64,000 bases of DNA from Helicobacter sp. NHP19-003 (GTDB taxonomy: Bacteria > Campylobacterota > Campylobacteria > Campylobacterales > Helicobacteraceae). The position numbers and the translations under genes were made by a program. The DNA is taken from the NCBI RefSeq assembly GCF_019703305.1, contig NZ_AP024814.1, positions 992,001-1,056,000 on the forward strand, given 5' to 3'. Below, in pieces: positions 1-8,780 of this stretch; position 1 is the stretch's first letter; each line of letters begins with the position of its first letter. The notes beneath the pieces are model-generated. The model saw only the letters and a list, made by a program, of their open reading frames with translations. It searched no databases and was not told the DNA's origin.

Positions 1-71
1 GCAATTTTAAGGGCTTTATTCACCCGTGATTGGGCTAAGTTGGGATGGGCTAAGATGACTAAAAGGGACAT
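1..71 (-). CDS. NAD(P)H oxidoreductase, flavodoxin-like fold (N-terminal fragment)
   Basis: Only the first 23 codons are in the window; the gene runs leftwards off the edge. It starts at the ATG at 71 and reads MSLLVILAHPNLAQSR, then VNKALKI. The 'LVxLAHPNLxxSRVNKAL' start is typical of the KefF/YwrO/MdaB-type flavin-dependent NAD(P)H oxidoreductases, whose first beta strand and FMN phosphate loop lie here. The start is one base beyond the likely stop of the upstream hydrolase gene, so the two are probably co-transcribed. The family reduces quinones and other electrophiles in the cytoplasm. The exact subfamily cannot be set from this fragment. Confidence 0.7.
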   Translation of the reverse strand, partial: MSLLVILAHPNLAQSRVNKALKI

Positions 72-72
72 G

Positions 73-1134
73 TTAATCCTTTACATGGAGATTTTTTTGG
101 AAAAATTGCGTGATTTTGTCAAGGGGGATGTGCTTGGCGTGGTCGTGTAAATCCACAGCCCTGCTCCCTTGACATAGTAAAGCTCTTTGGGCTTGAGCGG
201 CCTTGGCGTAGGCTTTTTGGCTAAACCCCCTAGAGTGCGCCTCATCGCCCGTGATGGAAAAATAAGGCGGGGCGAAATGCTGTCTAAGTCCTCAAAGGGG
301 TAGAAGTTGATGAACTTGACACCGCTAGAGAACATGGACATGGCATCTAGCTTGGGGTCTTGGCTCTGTGGGGTGTATGTGCCCCCCTTGGTGTGGTAAA
401 AATCGTAAAACTCTTTGGCAATGGGGCTTGAATTTGCGTCAATCTTTGTGGGCGTGCCGACTGCGTAACGGGTGATTTGATGCGTGCCAAACTCTTTAAT
501 AGCGTTCATTGGCTGTCTCTTTTAAGAACGCTTCCCGTTGTACCTTGTTGATAGAATCACGCACCCCATGTCTTGTGGTATCGTCCATGGCATACATGCC
601 CACCATAGTGATGGCTTTCATGCATGGGTTGATCTTAGCGGCTGCCAAAGCAAAGTCTCCACTCGTGCACACCCCCACAACCACGATTTTTTCTCGATTA
701 ATAAAATTTCTCGTGTCTCGACCATCTATGGTCGCGCCAAAGCCCTCCACATGCGTGTCGGGCAAAACAGCGTGGCGTGGAGTGCCCGCACACTGCCCCC
801 AAAAATTCAAATCAAAGCTTGGAGCAACAAAGCCCCTTTTGATCAACTTCGTGGCGTAAATTTGGCTCACCTGTTTTTTCAGCACTCCCATGGGGTGTCC
901 CACAATCCACGCAGGGTATTTTTTACCCTTTTGCATGGATTTTGGGGTGCATAATTGCGCTCCCGTATCCAAACCATACTGGTTTTTAAAGCACACTTCT
1001 TGGATATTGACCTTGGGGCTTACATAAATATCCCCCTGTGTGTGGCTTGGGGTGCGGCTTGTGCTTTGGAAGGGCTGGGCTTGCACGCCTAAAGTTAGGG
1101 CTGATGCTAGGATCAAGGATCGCAAAAAAATCAA
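73..1134 (-). pseudogene. Secreted alpha/beta hydrolase, broken by several frameshifts
   Basis: The first part (1134 to about 500) encodes a signal peptide (LILASALTLGVQAQ) and an alpha/beta-hydrolase core with the oxyanion-side motif WIVGHPMG and the nucleophile elbow VGVCTSGD, in which Cys sits at the nucleophile position as in dienelactone hydrolases. Reading then jumps frame near 500 (into KEFGTHQITRYAVGTP) and again near 253, where another frame gives the expected FSITGDEAHSRG. Further shifts near 190 and 165 are needed to keep YYVKGAG and VDLHDHAKHIPL together; the last holds the likely catalytic His. The last frame stops at 73-75. With at least four shifts in about 1 kb no full protein can be made as written. 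The start may be TTG at 1134 or a TTG 12 bases further in, behind GAGGAG. Confidence 0.75.
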
Positions 1135-1162
1135 AACTCCTCAAAATTTTTAGGTATTTAGT

Positions 1163-1193
1163 ATTATAAAACCTAACACCTAGTGTTTGTCAA
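1163..1193 (-). promoter_or_regulatory. Promoter of the hydrolase gene with a dyad in a 19-bp spacer
   Basis: Reading leftwards, a perfect TTGACA (1193-1188) and a perfect TATAAT (1168-1163) are separated by 19 bp. The spacer holds AACAC-TAG-GTGTT (1187-1175), two perfect 5-bp arms around 3 bp. The start codon follows about 30 bases downstream. A consensus promoter with a long 19-bp spacer and a dyad inside it is the classic layout of promoters activated by MerR-family regulators. No MerR gene is in the window, so the regulator is inferred from layout only. Confidence 0.6.
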
Positions 1194-1262
1194 GGGGGTT
1201 ATATGTCCGTGGGTGTGGGCTTAGACCAACGCCCCTCGTTGTGGACTTTTGGGGCCAGATGT

Positions 1263-2321
1263 CTAACTAGAAAACGACCTTTTCATGTCAATGACATGGC
1301 GGAACTTAGCGTTGGAATGGGTGAGGTCATGATACACTCTGTCGATGTCTTTGCCCGTAACCAGCTCAATTTCGGGGTAAATGTTGTGTAGAATCGAAAA
1401 ATCTAGCATTTCTTGGGTTTCCTTAATCCCCCCGATTAAAGAGCCGTAGACCTTTTTATTGGCGTGCCACACAAAGTTAGCGGCACTGAGGGTGATGGGG
1501 TTGTCCCTTGGGGGCAAGCCCACAATGGCAAAAACTCACCCCCATAGGCAAGCACATCCAAGTAGTCTGCCATGTTGTAGGGGTGGGGATGGTGGAGATG
1601 ATGAGATCTAAATTTGCCCCTTTTGCGTCTTTGACATCGCTGTAATAGTGTTTTGCGCCCATGCTAAGTGCCATTTCCCTTTTGGCGTTGCTGCGCCCGA
1701 TCACGCTCACCTCTGCACCCATCGCTAGAGCGTATTTTAAGCCCATGTGCCCCAACCCGCCAAAGCCCGCGATGCCCACTTTTGAGCCTGCTTTGATGTT
1801 AGAGAATTTTAGGGGCGAGTAAGTGGTGATGCCGGCACAAAGCAGGGGGCGATTTTCTCTAGAGGGGCATCGTGGGGGACACGGATGATGTAGTCTTCGT
1901 CCACCACAATGCAATTTGAATAACCCCCCATGTGGGGTTCATCGTTGTGGAAGTGATCCTTGCAATCGTAGGTGAACACCGCTTTTTTGCAAAATTGTTC
2001 GTGGTGATCGTGGCAAGGGGTGCACTCTTTGCAAGAGTTGACAAAACAACCCACGCCCACTTTATCCCCGACTTTGAATTTGCGCGCCTGTGCGCCCACT
2101 TCTTGAACGACCCCTGCAATTTCGTGTCCGGGGATCATGGGATAAATGCCATCATGCCACTCGCTGTAGGCAGAGTGGATGTCGCTGTGGCAAATCCCGC
2201 AATAGTGGATGTCAATCAAAACATCTTTTTCGCCTAAAGCGTGGCGGGTGAAGTGGTGCTCGGCAAATTTGCCGTCTTTAGAATGAATCGCAAAACCTTT
2301 AGCTTCGATGCGTGCAGACAT
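1263..2321 (-). pseudogene. Zinc-dependent alcohol dehydrogenase (HP1104/CAD type), three frameshifts
   Basis: The product would be a roughly 350-residue medium-chain NADP-dependent alcohol (cinnamyl-type) dehydrogenase. The N-terminal piece from the ATG at 2321 has the catalytic zinc motifs CGICHSDIH and GHEIAGVV and the structural zinc Cys cluster CKECTPCHDHHEQFC. The middle piece holds the Rossmann motif GFGGLGHMG, and the last piece ends NAKFRHVIDMKRSF. The pieces lie in different frames. The family sequence is restored by adding one base at each of three homopolymers: G5 at 1845-1849, G4 at 1580-1583 and A5 at 1530-1534. This is either real decay or three homopolymer deletions in the sequence. 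The start lies 133 bp from the divergent rpsP. Confidence 0.85.
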
Positions 2322-2416
2322 GAAAAACCTTTGTGCTGGAATAAGTGCCCATTGTAGCAAATAAAAGACAATGTGGGGCATTTGCTTAAACAAAGCTTGT
2401 TTTTAGAAAAGTTCAC

Positions 2417-2422
2417 TATAAT
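2417..2422 (+). promoter_or_regulatory. -10 box for rpsP operon
   Basis: A perfect TATAAT sits 32 bases before the rpsP ATG, in the AT-rich stretch separating rpsP from the divergent alcohol dehydrogenase gene. Helicobacter sigma-80 promoters often have a good -10 box and a poor -35, as here. A ribosome binding site AAGGA precedes the ATG at 2455. An AACAA-AGC-TTGTT dyad lies just upstream, at about 2389-2402. Confidence 0.6.
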
Positions 2423-2454
2423 GAAAAATTTGCAATAAAATGATAAGGAACACC

Positions 2455-2688
2455 ATGACAATCGTACGACTTACCCGCAGTGGGCGCAAGAAAAAGCCCT
2501 TTTACCGCATTGTGGTTACAGATTCGCGCAAACGCCGCGATGGGGGCTGGATCGAATCTATCGGGTATTACAACCCCTTGACCACCCCCAAAGTGGTGCA
2601 GATCGACCACGCAAGGCTGGACTATTGGAAAAGCGTGGGGGCGAAAATGAGCGAGAGGGTGGAAAAACTCTCTAAACAACAAGCCTAA
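2455..2688 (+). CDS. rpsP: 30S ribosomal protein bS16
   Basis: The 77-residue product starts [20 protein letters not shown] and has the conserved [19 protein letters not shown] segment, the normal length and signature for bS16. This protein binds 16S rRNA in the 5' domain during small-subunit assembly. The ATG at 2455 is chosen over a start five codons earlier because the family begins at MT(I/V)(V/I)RL and AAGGA lies just before it. It is the first gene of the conserved rpsP-KH-rimM-trmD-rplS operon, which couples ribosomal proteins with 16S and tRNA maturation factors. Confidence 0.98.
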   Translation: MTIVRLTRSGRKKKPFYRIVVTDSRKRRDGGWIESIGYYNPLTTPKVVQIDHARLDYWKSVGAKMSERVEKLSKQQA

Positions 2689-2711
2689 GCCTGGAGGGAG
2701 GGGAGTTTAGT

Positions 2712-3133
2712 ATGCGAGAGCCAAACCTGCAAGAACAAGAAAACTCATGGGGGTTACACCCAAAGCCAAGCCTCTCAAGCGGATTTTAAGCAAGCTTCTG
2801 TAAAAGCAACCCTCCCCACGCAAACCCCCACACAAGAAACCCCAGAGCCCCCTGTAAGAAGAAAATCAAGGCTACCCCATTGAAATTTTTGTCGCCGAGT
2901 ACTGCAAAAAGATTGTGGCTTATCCGCAGGTCTTACAGGTGCATGTGCGCTTATTAGAGCCGGGGGTTAAGGAGGTTTGCATTTACGCCAACCCGCTAGA
3001 CATGGGGCGGGTGATTGGCAAGGATGGCAAAATGGTGAGCGCGCTTAAAGCCTTCATCTCTGGGGTCAAGGCAAAGGACGGCTTTAGTTATAAAATCGTG
3101 GTCGTGGCTGCTAAAAACCCCTATGTGCTCTAA
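2712..3133 (+). pseudogene. KH-domain RNA-binding protein (HP1150/KhpA type), frameshifted
   Basis: The 3' part is a clear small KH domain: YPIEIFVAEYCKKIVAYPQ, then the RNA-binding loop MGRVIGKDGKMVSALKAF, placed exactly where epsilonproteobacteria carry the KhpA-like gene. The 5' part starts at ATG 2712 behind a strong GGAG site but reads into a stop. Dropping one G from G5 at 2749-2753 opens a Gln/Thr/Pro-rich linker, and dropping one A near 2856-2864 joins that linker to the KH domain through EENQGYPIEI. An internal start before 2915 could still give a bare KH domain. KhpA family proteins bind mRNA and sRNA. The stop overlaps the rimM start. Confidence 0.7.
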
Positions 3134-3641
3134 TCTCTTGGTCGTGGGGCTGCTTGGGAGAGCTGTGGGCTTGAGGGGGGGTCTAAAACTAAACCTACAG
3201 AGCAATTGTTTGGAATGTTTAACTTCAGGTGCGTGCGTGCAGGTTTCTAGCCCCCTAAAACCCGCCCAAACCTACACGATCCACGCTTACGAACCTAAAA
3301 GTTCCCTGCTTTTCTTAGAAGGGGTCAGCACAAGAGAGCAAGCCCAAGGGCTAGTGGGCAGCACCTTAAGCATGAGCACAGAGGAAACGCTGAGGCTTTG
3401 TAACCTACAAGAGGGGGAGTTTTTGGCATTTCAGTTAATGGGGCTAGAGGTCATAGAGGGGGGCGAGGTGCTAGGGGTGGTGCTAGGGATAGAAAGTTTA
3501 GCCGGGGTGGATTATTTGCAGGTGCAAGCCCCCGCCAAAAAGTTTCTCATCCCCTATATCCCCCGCTACATTGTCCATACAGACTTAAAAAACAAGCGCA
3601 TCGCCACTAAGGACGCTTTGGGGCTGTTGGAGGAAAGTTAA
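3123..3641 (+). CDS. rimM: Ribosome maturation factor RimM
   Basis: The 172-residue product matches RimM in length and layout. The N-terminal RimM barrel holds VGLLGRAVGLRGGLKLNL and the C-terminal PRC-barrel holds the FLIPYIPRYIVHTDLKNKRI segment. RimM binds ribosomal protein S19 and helps mature the 3' head of the 30S subunit. The ATG at 3123 lies inside the end of the KH gene and the TAA shares a base with the trmD ATG, so translation is coupled on both sides. A G7 run at 3175-3181 lies in the coding sequence without breaking it. Confidence 0.95.
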   Translation: MCSNLLVVGLLGRAVGLRGGLKLNLQSNCLECLTSGACVQVSSPLKPAQTYTIHAYEPKSSLLFLEGVSTREQAQGLVGSTLSMSTEETLRLCNLQEGEFLAFQLMGLEVIEGGEVLGVVLGIESLAGVDYLQVQAPAKKFLIPYIPRYIVHTDLKNKRIATKDALGLLEES

Positions 3642-4375
3642 TGCGCTTTAGCGTCCTTAGCTTGTTTCCTAATCTCCTGTCTTTTTACTTTGAGGACTCC
3701 ATTTTAAAAAGGGCCTTAGCGCAGGGCATTTTTAGCCTTGATTTAATAGACATGCGCCCCTTTTCGCCCCATAAGTTCAAAAGAGCGGACTTCCCCTTAG
3801 TGGGCGGGGGAGCTGGGCAAATCTTAGACCCCTACATGGTAGAAAACGCCCTAGAGAGCCTAGAGAAAGGGCATGTCCTTTTCTTAAGTCCCGTGGGTAA
3901 GCCCTACACCCAACAAGACGCTAAGAGATTATCCACCTACGAGCATTTGATCCTCGTCTGTGGGCGTTACGATGGCTTTGATGAACGATTGATCGAAACG
4001 CACGCCGATGAAGTCTTTAGCGTGGGCGACTTCGTGCTGACAGGCGGGGAGTTGCCCGCTTTATGTGTGTGCGACAGCGTGGCGCGGCTCTTAAAGGGGA
4101 CTTTGGGCAACGCTGGCTCGCTAGACAATGAAAGTTTTAGCCACCATCTCTTAGAAGCCCCCAACTTTGCCAACACCTACAACCTAGCCAAAAAGCCCAG
4201 CTGTACGCAACTTGCGCCCACTTCAGCGTATTCAAAGGGTAACCATGCTAGAATAGAGGGGATTATGCACGATTTATCTATCCAGAGGACTAAATATTTT
4301 CGTCCCCCCCTTTATTGCTTAGATAGGTCTTTGCAGAAGTTCTGCCAAAACAACAAGAAAGGTTCATCCAAATGA
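3641..4375 (+). CDS. trmD: tRNA (guanine-37-N1)-methyltransferase
   Basis: The 244-residue product shows the TrmD SPOUT signatures: [18 protein letters not shown], the S-adenosylmethionine knot [17 protein letters not shown], and [15 protein letters not shown]. TrmD methylates G37 next to the anticodon of several tRNAs and so prevents +1 frameshifting; it is essential. It lies between rimM and rplS as in most bacteria, and its end overlaps the rplS start by 4 bases. Confidence 0.98.
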   Translation: MRFSVLSLFPNLLSFYFEDSILKRALAQGIFSLDLIDMRPFSPHKFKRADFPLVGGGAGQILDPYMVENALESLEKGHVLFLSPVGKPYTQQDAKRLSTYEHLILVCGRYDGFDERLIETHADEVFSVGDFVLTGGELPALCVCDSVARLLKGTLGNAGSLDNESFSHHLLEAPNFANTYNLAKKPSCTQLAPTSAYSKGNHARIEGIMHDLSIQRTKYFRPPLYCLDRSLQKFCQNNKKGSSK

Positions 4376-4746
4376 AAAACCGCTATTTGCAATCCTTTGA
4401 GGATGCCCAAATCAAGGCACAACCCCCTCGCTTTAAAGCTGGCGACACTTTGCGCCTAGGCATCCGCATTCAAGAGGGCGACAAAATGCGTACCCAAAAC
4501 TTTGAGGGCGTTTGCATCGCTTTAAGGGGCCATGGGGTCGGCAAAACTTTTTGCGTCCGTAAAATCGGTGCAAATGGTGTGGGTGTGGAGCGGATTTTCC
4601 CCCTTTATTCGGCAAGTTTAGCGAGCATTGAGGTTTTAAGAGTGGGGCGGGTACGCCGTGCCAAGCTCTACTACTTGCGCCACAGAAAAGGCAAAGCCAC
4701 CCGTATCAAAGAAGTGCGTAAGTTTGAAAAGAGCAAAGAGGCTTGA
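4372..4746 (+). CDS. rplS: 50S ribosomal protein bL19
   Basis: The 124-residue product has the bL19 hallmarks: [36 protein letters not shown], the [21 protein letters not shown] core and the [22 protein letters not shown] tail region. It sits at the 30S-50S interface. It is the last gene of the operon, overlaps trmD by ATGA, and is followed by a stem-loop terminator. Length is normal. Confidence 0.98.
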   Translation: MKNRYLQSFEDAQIKAQPPRFKAGDTLRLGIRIQEGDKMRTQNFEGVCIALRGHGVGKTFCVRKIGANGVGVERIFPLYSASLASIEVLRVGRVRRAKLYYLRHRKGKATRIKEVRKFEKSKEA

Positions 4747-4787
4747 GGCTTCCAGGGGCACATCTGCTCCCCTTAAACCTCTTTTCT

Positions 4788-4807
4788 AGCCCTAAGGGGC
4801 TCTTTTT
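4788..4807 (+). terminator. Rho-independent terminator after rplS
   Basis: AGCCC (4788-4792) and GGGCT (4797-4801) form a 5-bp GC-rich stem with a TAAG loop, followed by C and five T. It lies 42 bases after the rplS stop, where the operon should end. A second stem, AGGGG/CCCCT around 4753-4773, lies just upstream and may add to it. Confidence 0.7.
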
Positions 4808-5576
4808 GGGTTGCATCTGACACAGCTTTCTCGCACAGCCCTTTTGGAATTAGCTCCTTTTGGTCTTTGTGTGGGCTTGATCCCCCTTATGCTTTTGGAT
4901 GAGTGTTTTTAGGCGTGGCTTAGAGCCTAACCTCCTATTTGTGGATTTTTCGCCTTAAACGATTAAGAATCTTATGCCTCAACTCTGTGGGTTAAAACCC
5001 CGTAAAAAACCTTTGGTTGTATTTTTAGGGGGCTAGCGACAACAAGACAAAATCTATAAAAACTATACATATGGGTTTTTATAGGGTTGTTTTTGCCACA
5101 AAAGCTTTAAATTTTGCAAAAATAGATGTTGCTCTTAGTGGGCCTGCCACATTAACGCTTAAAGCTGTAAGCTTTGCTTGTCTCCCCAAAACCAAGGAGC
5201 AAAAGCGGGGCTTTTGATGAGAGTGGGCATGGTTAAAGCAAGAAGTAAAAATCCCAGCCTTGTAGAATTTCATAAGGTTTGATGGGCTTTGATCGGTCTG
5301 TAAGAGGGAAGTGTTTTTTGGGGCAATTACACTAAAAATTAAAGTGTGTGGCCCATCCACTGATGCTTTTGCCACATGGTTTTTCAAAAGAGTGTTTGAT
5401 TGCCTTTTTTAGGTGTGGCAAGGTCAACCTTTGGGCGCAATGATTTTAAGGCATTGCCCTTGTGGCTGTGGACTTTTGCCCCTTAAGGTTTTGTTTCAAC
5501 TTTGCCACTCTGCGTTCGAGCGTGGCCACCACCTCATGGATACGCGCTACGATTTGCAAGCGATGGTGTCTCACGC
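4808..5576. other. Gene-poor stretch between rplS and the MscS-type gene
   Basis: About 770 bases hold no convincing full gene and no tRNA or rRNA. Two coding-like scraps face each other. On the plus strand, 5071-5217 reads a 48-residue frame containing KIDVALSGPATLTLKAVSF. On the minus strand, 5387-5079 contains AKASVDGPHTLIFSVIAPKN, which resembles the first at the protein level. They may be remains of an inverted duplicate. A minus-strand frame at 5643-5446 overlaps the end of the MscS-type gene and contains a heptad-like stretch, VVATLERRVAKLKQNL. None has a clear ribosome binding site. Confidence 0.4.
5054..5084. repeat. AT-rich inverted repeat
   Basis: CTATAAAAAC (5054-5063) and GTTTTTATAG (5075-5084) form a perfect 10-bp stem around an 11-base loop containing CATATG. 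A T-rich run (TTGTTTTT) follows on the plus strand. It could be a weak terminator or an operator; nothing nearby decides this. Confidence 0.5.
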
Positions 5577-7460
5577 TTAAGATTGGTGTGGCATGCTCTC
5601 GATATAAACACTTTGAGAAGGGAAGGCAAAGCTCAGCCCACACTCTTCCACGACTTGCATGATTTTAAGGATGACATCTTCCTTAGTTGCGAGCCACTCC
5701 TCCCAGGCAATGCTTTTAGAAAAGCAATAAATGAAAATATTAATGGAGCTGTCCCCAAAACTATCCACATGTACAAACAGATCCGCCTTATAGCCCATGA
5801 GATCATTGACAGAGACGATGTTTTGGCGGTCCATGAGGTATTCGTGGTGTTCGCTAAGTTGTTGTTTGGCGATGTTGTCTAAATCATCGCCCTTAGCAAT
5901 GCGGGGGTGTTCTAAAAGCATGTTTCTAATCCCCAAAACACATTTTTGTAAGGCTTCTCGTGAAGAACTATAAGTGAGCCCCACAATCATTTTAATGCGC
6001 CGTCCCATTTTACGGCGACTCCAATTGCGCACAAATTTGCCGGCCAATTCGGAGTTGGGCACAAAGAAAAGGGCGTTGTCCCACCCACGGATGGTGGTGC
6101 GTCTAAGCCCCATCTCCACCACAAGACCCTCTACATCGCCGCATACAATCCAGTCGCCCTGATTAAAAGAATTGTCTAAGAGCAAGATCACAGAGGCAAA
6201 GAAATTAGCCAACATGTCTTTAACCGCCAAAGCCACCGCCAAGCCTCCAATGCCTAGAGAGGCAATGATGGTTGAAATGTTAAAACCTAATTGTTTGAGC
6301 ACCCCTAAAATGGTGAGAACAAAAATAAAGAAGTAGGCGATCTTTAAAACTAAGTTGATGACTTCTTTGCGGAAGCCACTTTTCTTGGAAGCCAAAGTGG
6401 CTAAGATTACTGCTCCATAGGCTTTAAACAGCGCCATCACCAACCACGCCACGAGCAAAATGTAAATCACGCCCAAATACATGTCAAATTTAGCAGGGGC
6501 GGGGTGGGGGTAGTAGAGGATGTCTATAGAAATGTCAAAGCTGTAAATGAGTAAAAAAGTGGAGATGGGGGACAAAATGCTGTTGCGGATTTTTGCTTGG
6601 ATATTGATGTCGGCACTTTTGCGGGTAAAACGCACACAATAATCGAGAGCTTTGACAAAGAGGGCGGTGACAACTTGGCGCAAAGCCAGCAGAAACACCA
6701 AAAGCCCCAAAGAGAGCAAGATTTTGGCGTTTTGCAAGCCATTCAGGTTAGGAAAAATATGGTTGATGGCCCCGGCGATACGCTCTAAAACCCATTGCAT
6801 GTTGATGCTGAAAACAATATTTTTGGCCAAAACTTCCTTGGGATTCTTTTGGATATAGCGCAATACATCGGTGTAGGTTTGTAATTTGATTTGGTATTGA
6901 TCTAGGGCAGCTTGCAACTCGTGTTTTTTGACATCTTCTAAGTGCTCTGGGATGGTGTAGGTTTTAGTTGTGTAAGTTTCCAACTTAATTAAATAAGAGG
7001 CGCTGATGGATTTAATGTCTTTTTCTTGACTAAAAAAGTCAGTGGAGGTGCGGATTTTTTTTAAAAAGCCGTACATGTCCGCCTCGACTTCTAGGTTTTT
7101 AAGCTGGAGCGTGTCTGTAAAGTAAGTGTAAATGTCGTTATTCCTGCTGCTTTTTAAAAGTGCCTTTTGCAAAGCCTGCTGCTGTTTTTCGTTTTCCTCA
7201 ATATTGATGCCAATCCGCTCCCGGGTGTTTAAAAGTTGCAAGGCGAAAGTGTGCATCAACTCATTTCTTTGATCGCTGTATAAAGAAACTTCGGTACGCT
7301 TAGTGGGGTCTTTTTGATAGCGGGTGATGACCTGGTTTAATTGGTTGATCTGCTTGAGCAATAAATGCAAGTCAATTAAGTCTAAATCCCCACTTTCATG
7401 CGTCTCAGCCCGCCCCAAACCCACGAAAATAACCAAAAAAAGTAAAATGATCAAACGCAT
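5577..7460 (-). CDS. Large MscS-type mechanosensitive channel (HP0415-like)
   Basis: The 627-residue product starts with a signal peptide (LIILLFLVIFVGLGRAET), then a helical periplasmic region to about residue 220, several membrane segments at about 240-400, and the MscS pore and beta domain. The pore helix is visible as GIGGLAVALAVKDMLANFFAS, followed by IVCGDVEGLVVEMGLRRTTIR and FVPNSELAGKFVRNWS. MscS channels open under membrane tension and release solutes on hypo-osmotic shock. The ATG at 7460 is chosen because it has GGAG before it and begins the signal peptide; it lies 2 bases past the murD stop, so the genes are coupled. Length is close to H. pylori HP0415. Confidence 0.9.
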   Translation of the reverse strand: MRLIILLFLVIFVGLGRAETHESGDLDLIDLHLLLKQINQLNQVITRYQKDPTKRTEVSLYSDQRNELMHTFALQLLNTRERIGINIEENEKQQQALQKALLKSSRNNDIYTYFTDTLQLKNLEVEADMYGFLKKIRTSTDFFSQEKDIKSISASYLIKLETYTTKTYTIPEHLEDVKKHELQAALDQYQIKLQTYTDVLRYIQKNPKEVLAKNIVFSINMQWVLERIAGAINHIFPNLNGLQNAKILLSLGLLVFLLALRQVVTALFVKALDYCVRFTRKSADINIQAKIRNSILSPISTFLLIYSFDISIDILYYPHPAPAKFDMYLGVIYILLVAWLVMALFKAYGAVILATLASKKSGFRKEVINLVLKIAYFFIFVLTILGVLKQLGFNISTIIASLGIGGLAVALAVKDMLANFFASVILLLDNSFNQGDWIVCGDVEGLVVEMGLRRTTIRGWDNALFFVPNSELAGKFVRNWSRRKMGRRIKMIVGLTYSSSREALQKCVLGIRNMLLEHPRIAKGDDLDNIAKQQLSEHHEYLMDRQNIVSVNDLMGYKADLFVHVDSFGDSSINIFIYCFSKSIAWEEWLATKEDVILKIMQVVEECGLSFAFPSQSVYIESMPHQS

Positions 7461-7462
7461 GT

Positions 7463-8713
7463 TTACTCCAAAACACATTCTTTAAAAGCCACCCCTCGGT
7501 GTTTGTAAGAGGCAAATTGGTCCAAACTTGCCGCGCTGGGCGAAAGCATGCCCACATCACCCTGTTTTAAATTTTTCTTGATCTCTTGCACGGCCACTTC
7601 AATTTTGCGGCACAAGTGGGCGGGGATTTTATGCTCCTGCGCCATTTGCACGATTGCATGCGCACTCACCCCGATCGCATACACTTCGGCTTGTAGGTGT
7701 GTGAGGGTTTCAAACAAGGGCTTCAAGTCCACACCCTTTGTGTCTCCACCTAAGATCAAATGTATGTAGTTGTCTTGAAAACGCTCTAGGGCTTTCAAGG
7801 TTGCGTCCACATTCGTCGCCTTGCTGTCATCCACCCATGTATAGCCTTTTTTGTCTGTAAAAACTTCAATGCGGTGGGGCTGGATCACATAGCTGTTGAG
7901 CAGGTCGTAGTCAACCACACCGGTGTGTAACTTCGCCGCACTCAAGGCCAAGAGCGCGTCCAGCAAGAAGGGTTCTTTAAAGCGCAACTTAGAGATGTCG
8001 AGCCCCATTTTTGAGGCTAGGTTTTGGGAGTTTTCGTAAAAGATGACTTGTGCCTTTGTGGCCTGCACGAGGGGGTGGTCTTTGAGGGCGGTGTGGATGA
8101 AAGCGTGGGTGTGTGCACCCATTAAACTTAGGGGCTTTAACTTCGCCACGACATAGTTGTCATAACTGCCATGCCAACTTAAATGGTCCTCGGCTAGGGG
8201 CAACAAGATGTAAACTTGGGGGCTCAAGTGGTTGGTATAGTGCAAGGTGAACGAACTTGTTTCCAGAACCCAAGTGTAGGGGGGGTTTTTTTCTAAACTT
8301 TGGGTGTAGAGTTGGATTAAGGGCGTGCCGATATTGCCCCCCACTTGTGCCCCCTTAAACAACAGACCTAACATTTCTGTGGTGGTGGTTTTGCCATTGG
8401 TACCACTGATAAAAATCGTGGTCGGCAGGGGTTCTTTGCGGTTGCTCTCCCACAGCCGCTTGATGTAGTCGTATTCGCTGCAAAGGTGTTTGCTAGCGAC
8501 CACTAGGGGGTGGTTAAAGGGGATGCCTGGGCTCACCAATTCCAGCTTAGAGGCGTAGGGGTTAAACATCTTAGAGGGCAACCATTTTTGCTGGTTTGTG
8601 TCTAAAGAGGGGGTGAGCACATGGTCATCGTAGACGCAATAAGGGATGTTCTTGCGGTGCAAATAGGTGGCAAAAGCCTTGTTGGTTTGTCCATATCCAA
8701 GTAAAGAGATCAT
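7463..8713 (-). CDS. murD: UDP-N-acetylmuramoylalanine--D-glutamate ligase
   Basis: The 416-residue product is MurD, which adds D-glutamate to UDP-MurNAc-L-Ala in the cytoplasm. It has the Mur ligase ATP loop FISGTNGKTTTTEML at about residue 105, the WVLETSSFTL segment, the AEDHLSWHG motif and the C-terminal WVDDSKATNVDATLKAL. It lies directly after mraY, as in the H. pylori HP0493-HP0494 pair, and is followed at once by the MscS-type gene. Length is usual for Helicobacter MurD. Confidence 0.96.
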   Translation of the reverse strand: MISLLGYGQTNKAFATYLHRKNIPYCVYDDHVLTPSLDTNQQKWLPSKMFNPYASKLELVSPGIPFNHPLVVASKHLCSEYDYIKRLWESNRKEPLPTTIFISGTNGKTTTTEMLGLLFKGAQVGGNIGTPLIQLYTQSLEKNPPYTWVLETSSFTLHYTNHLSPQVYILLPLAEDHLSWHGSYDNYVVAKLKPLSLMGAHTHAFIHTALKDHPLVQATKAQVIFYENSQNLASKMGLDISKLRFKEPFLLDALLALSAAKLHTGVVDYDLLNSYVIQPHRIEVFTDKKGYTWVDDSKATNVDATLKALERFQDNYIHLILGGDTKGVDLKPLFETLTHLQAEVYAIGVSAHAIVQMAQEHKIPAHLCRKIEVAVQEIKKNLKQGDVGMLSPSAASLDQFASYKHRGVAFKECVLE

Positions 8714-8780
8714 AAAAAGCCTTCTTTAAACAAAGTCGATAAAGGCCAGGATAGCACACTTAGATAACCCACACGCTAAC

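Noticed and set aside
509-954. Plus-strand open frames opposite the hydrolase gene
   Set aside because: They are mirror frames of a recognisable gene on the other strand, with no ribosome site and no family features.
4808-5070. A structural RNA (tmRNA, RNase P RNA or 6S) in the gap after rplS
   Set aside because: A few small hairpins are present, but no conserved core or CCA end could be matched by eye.
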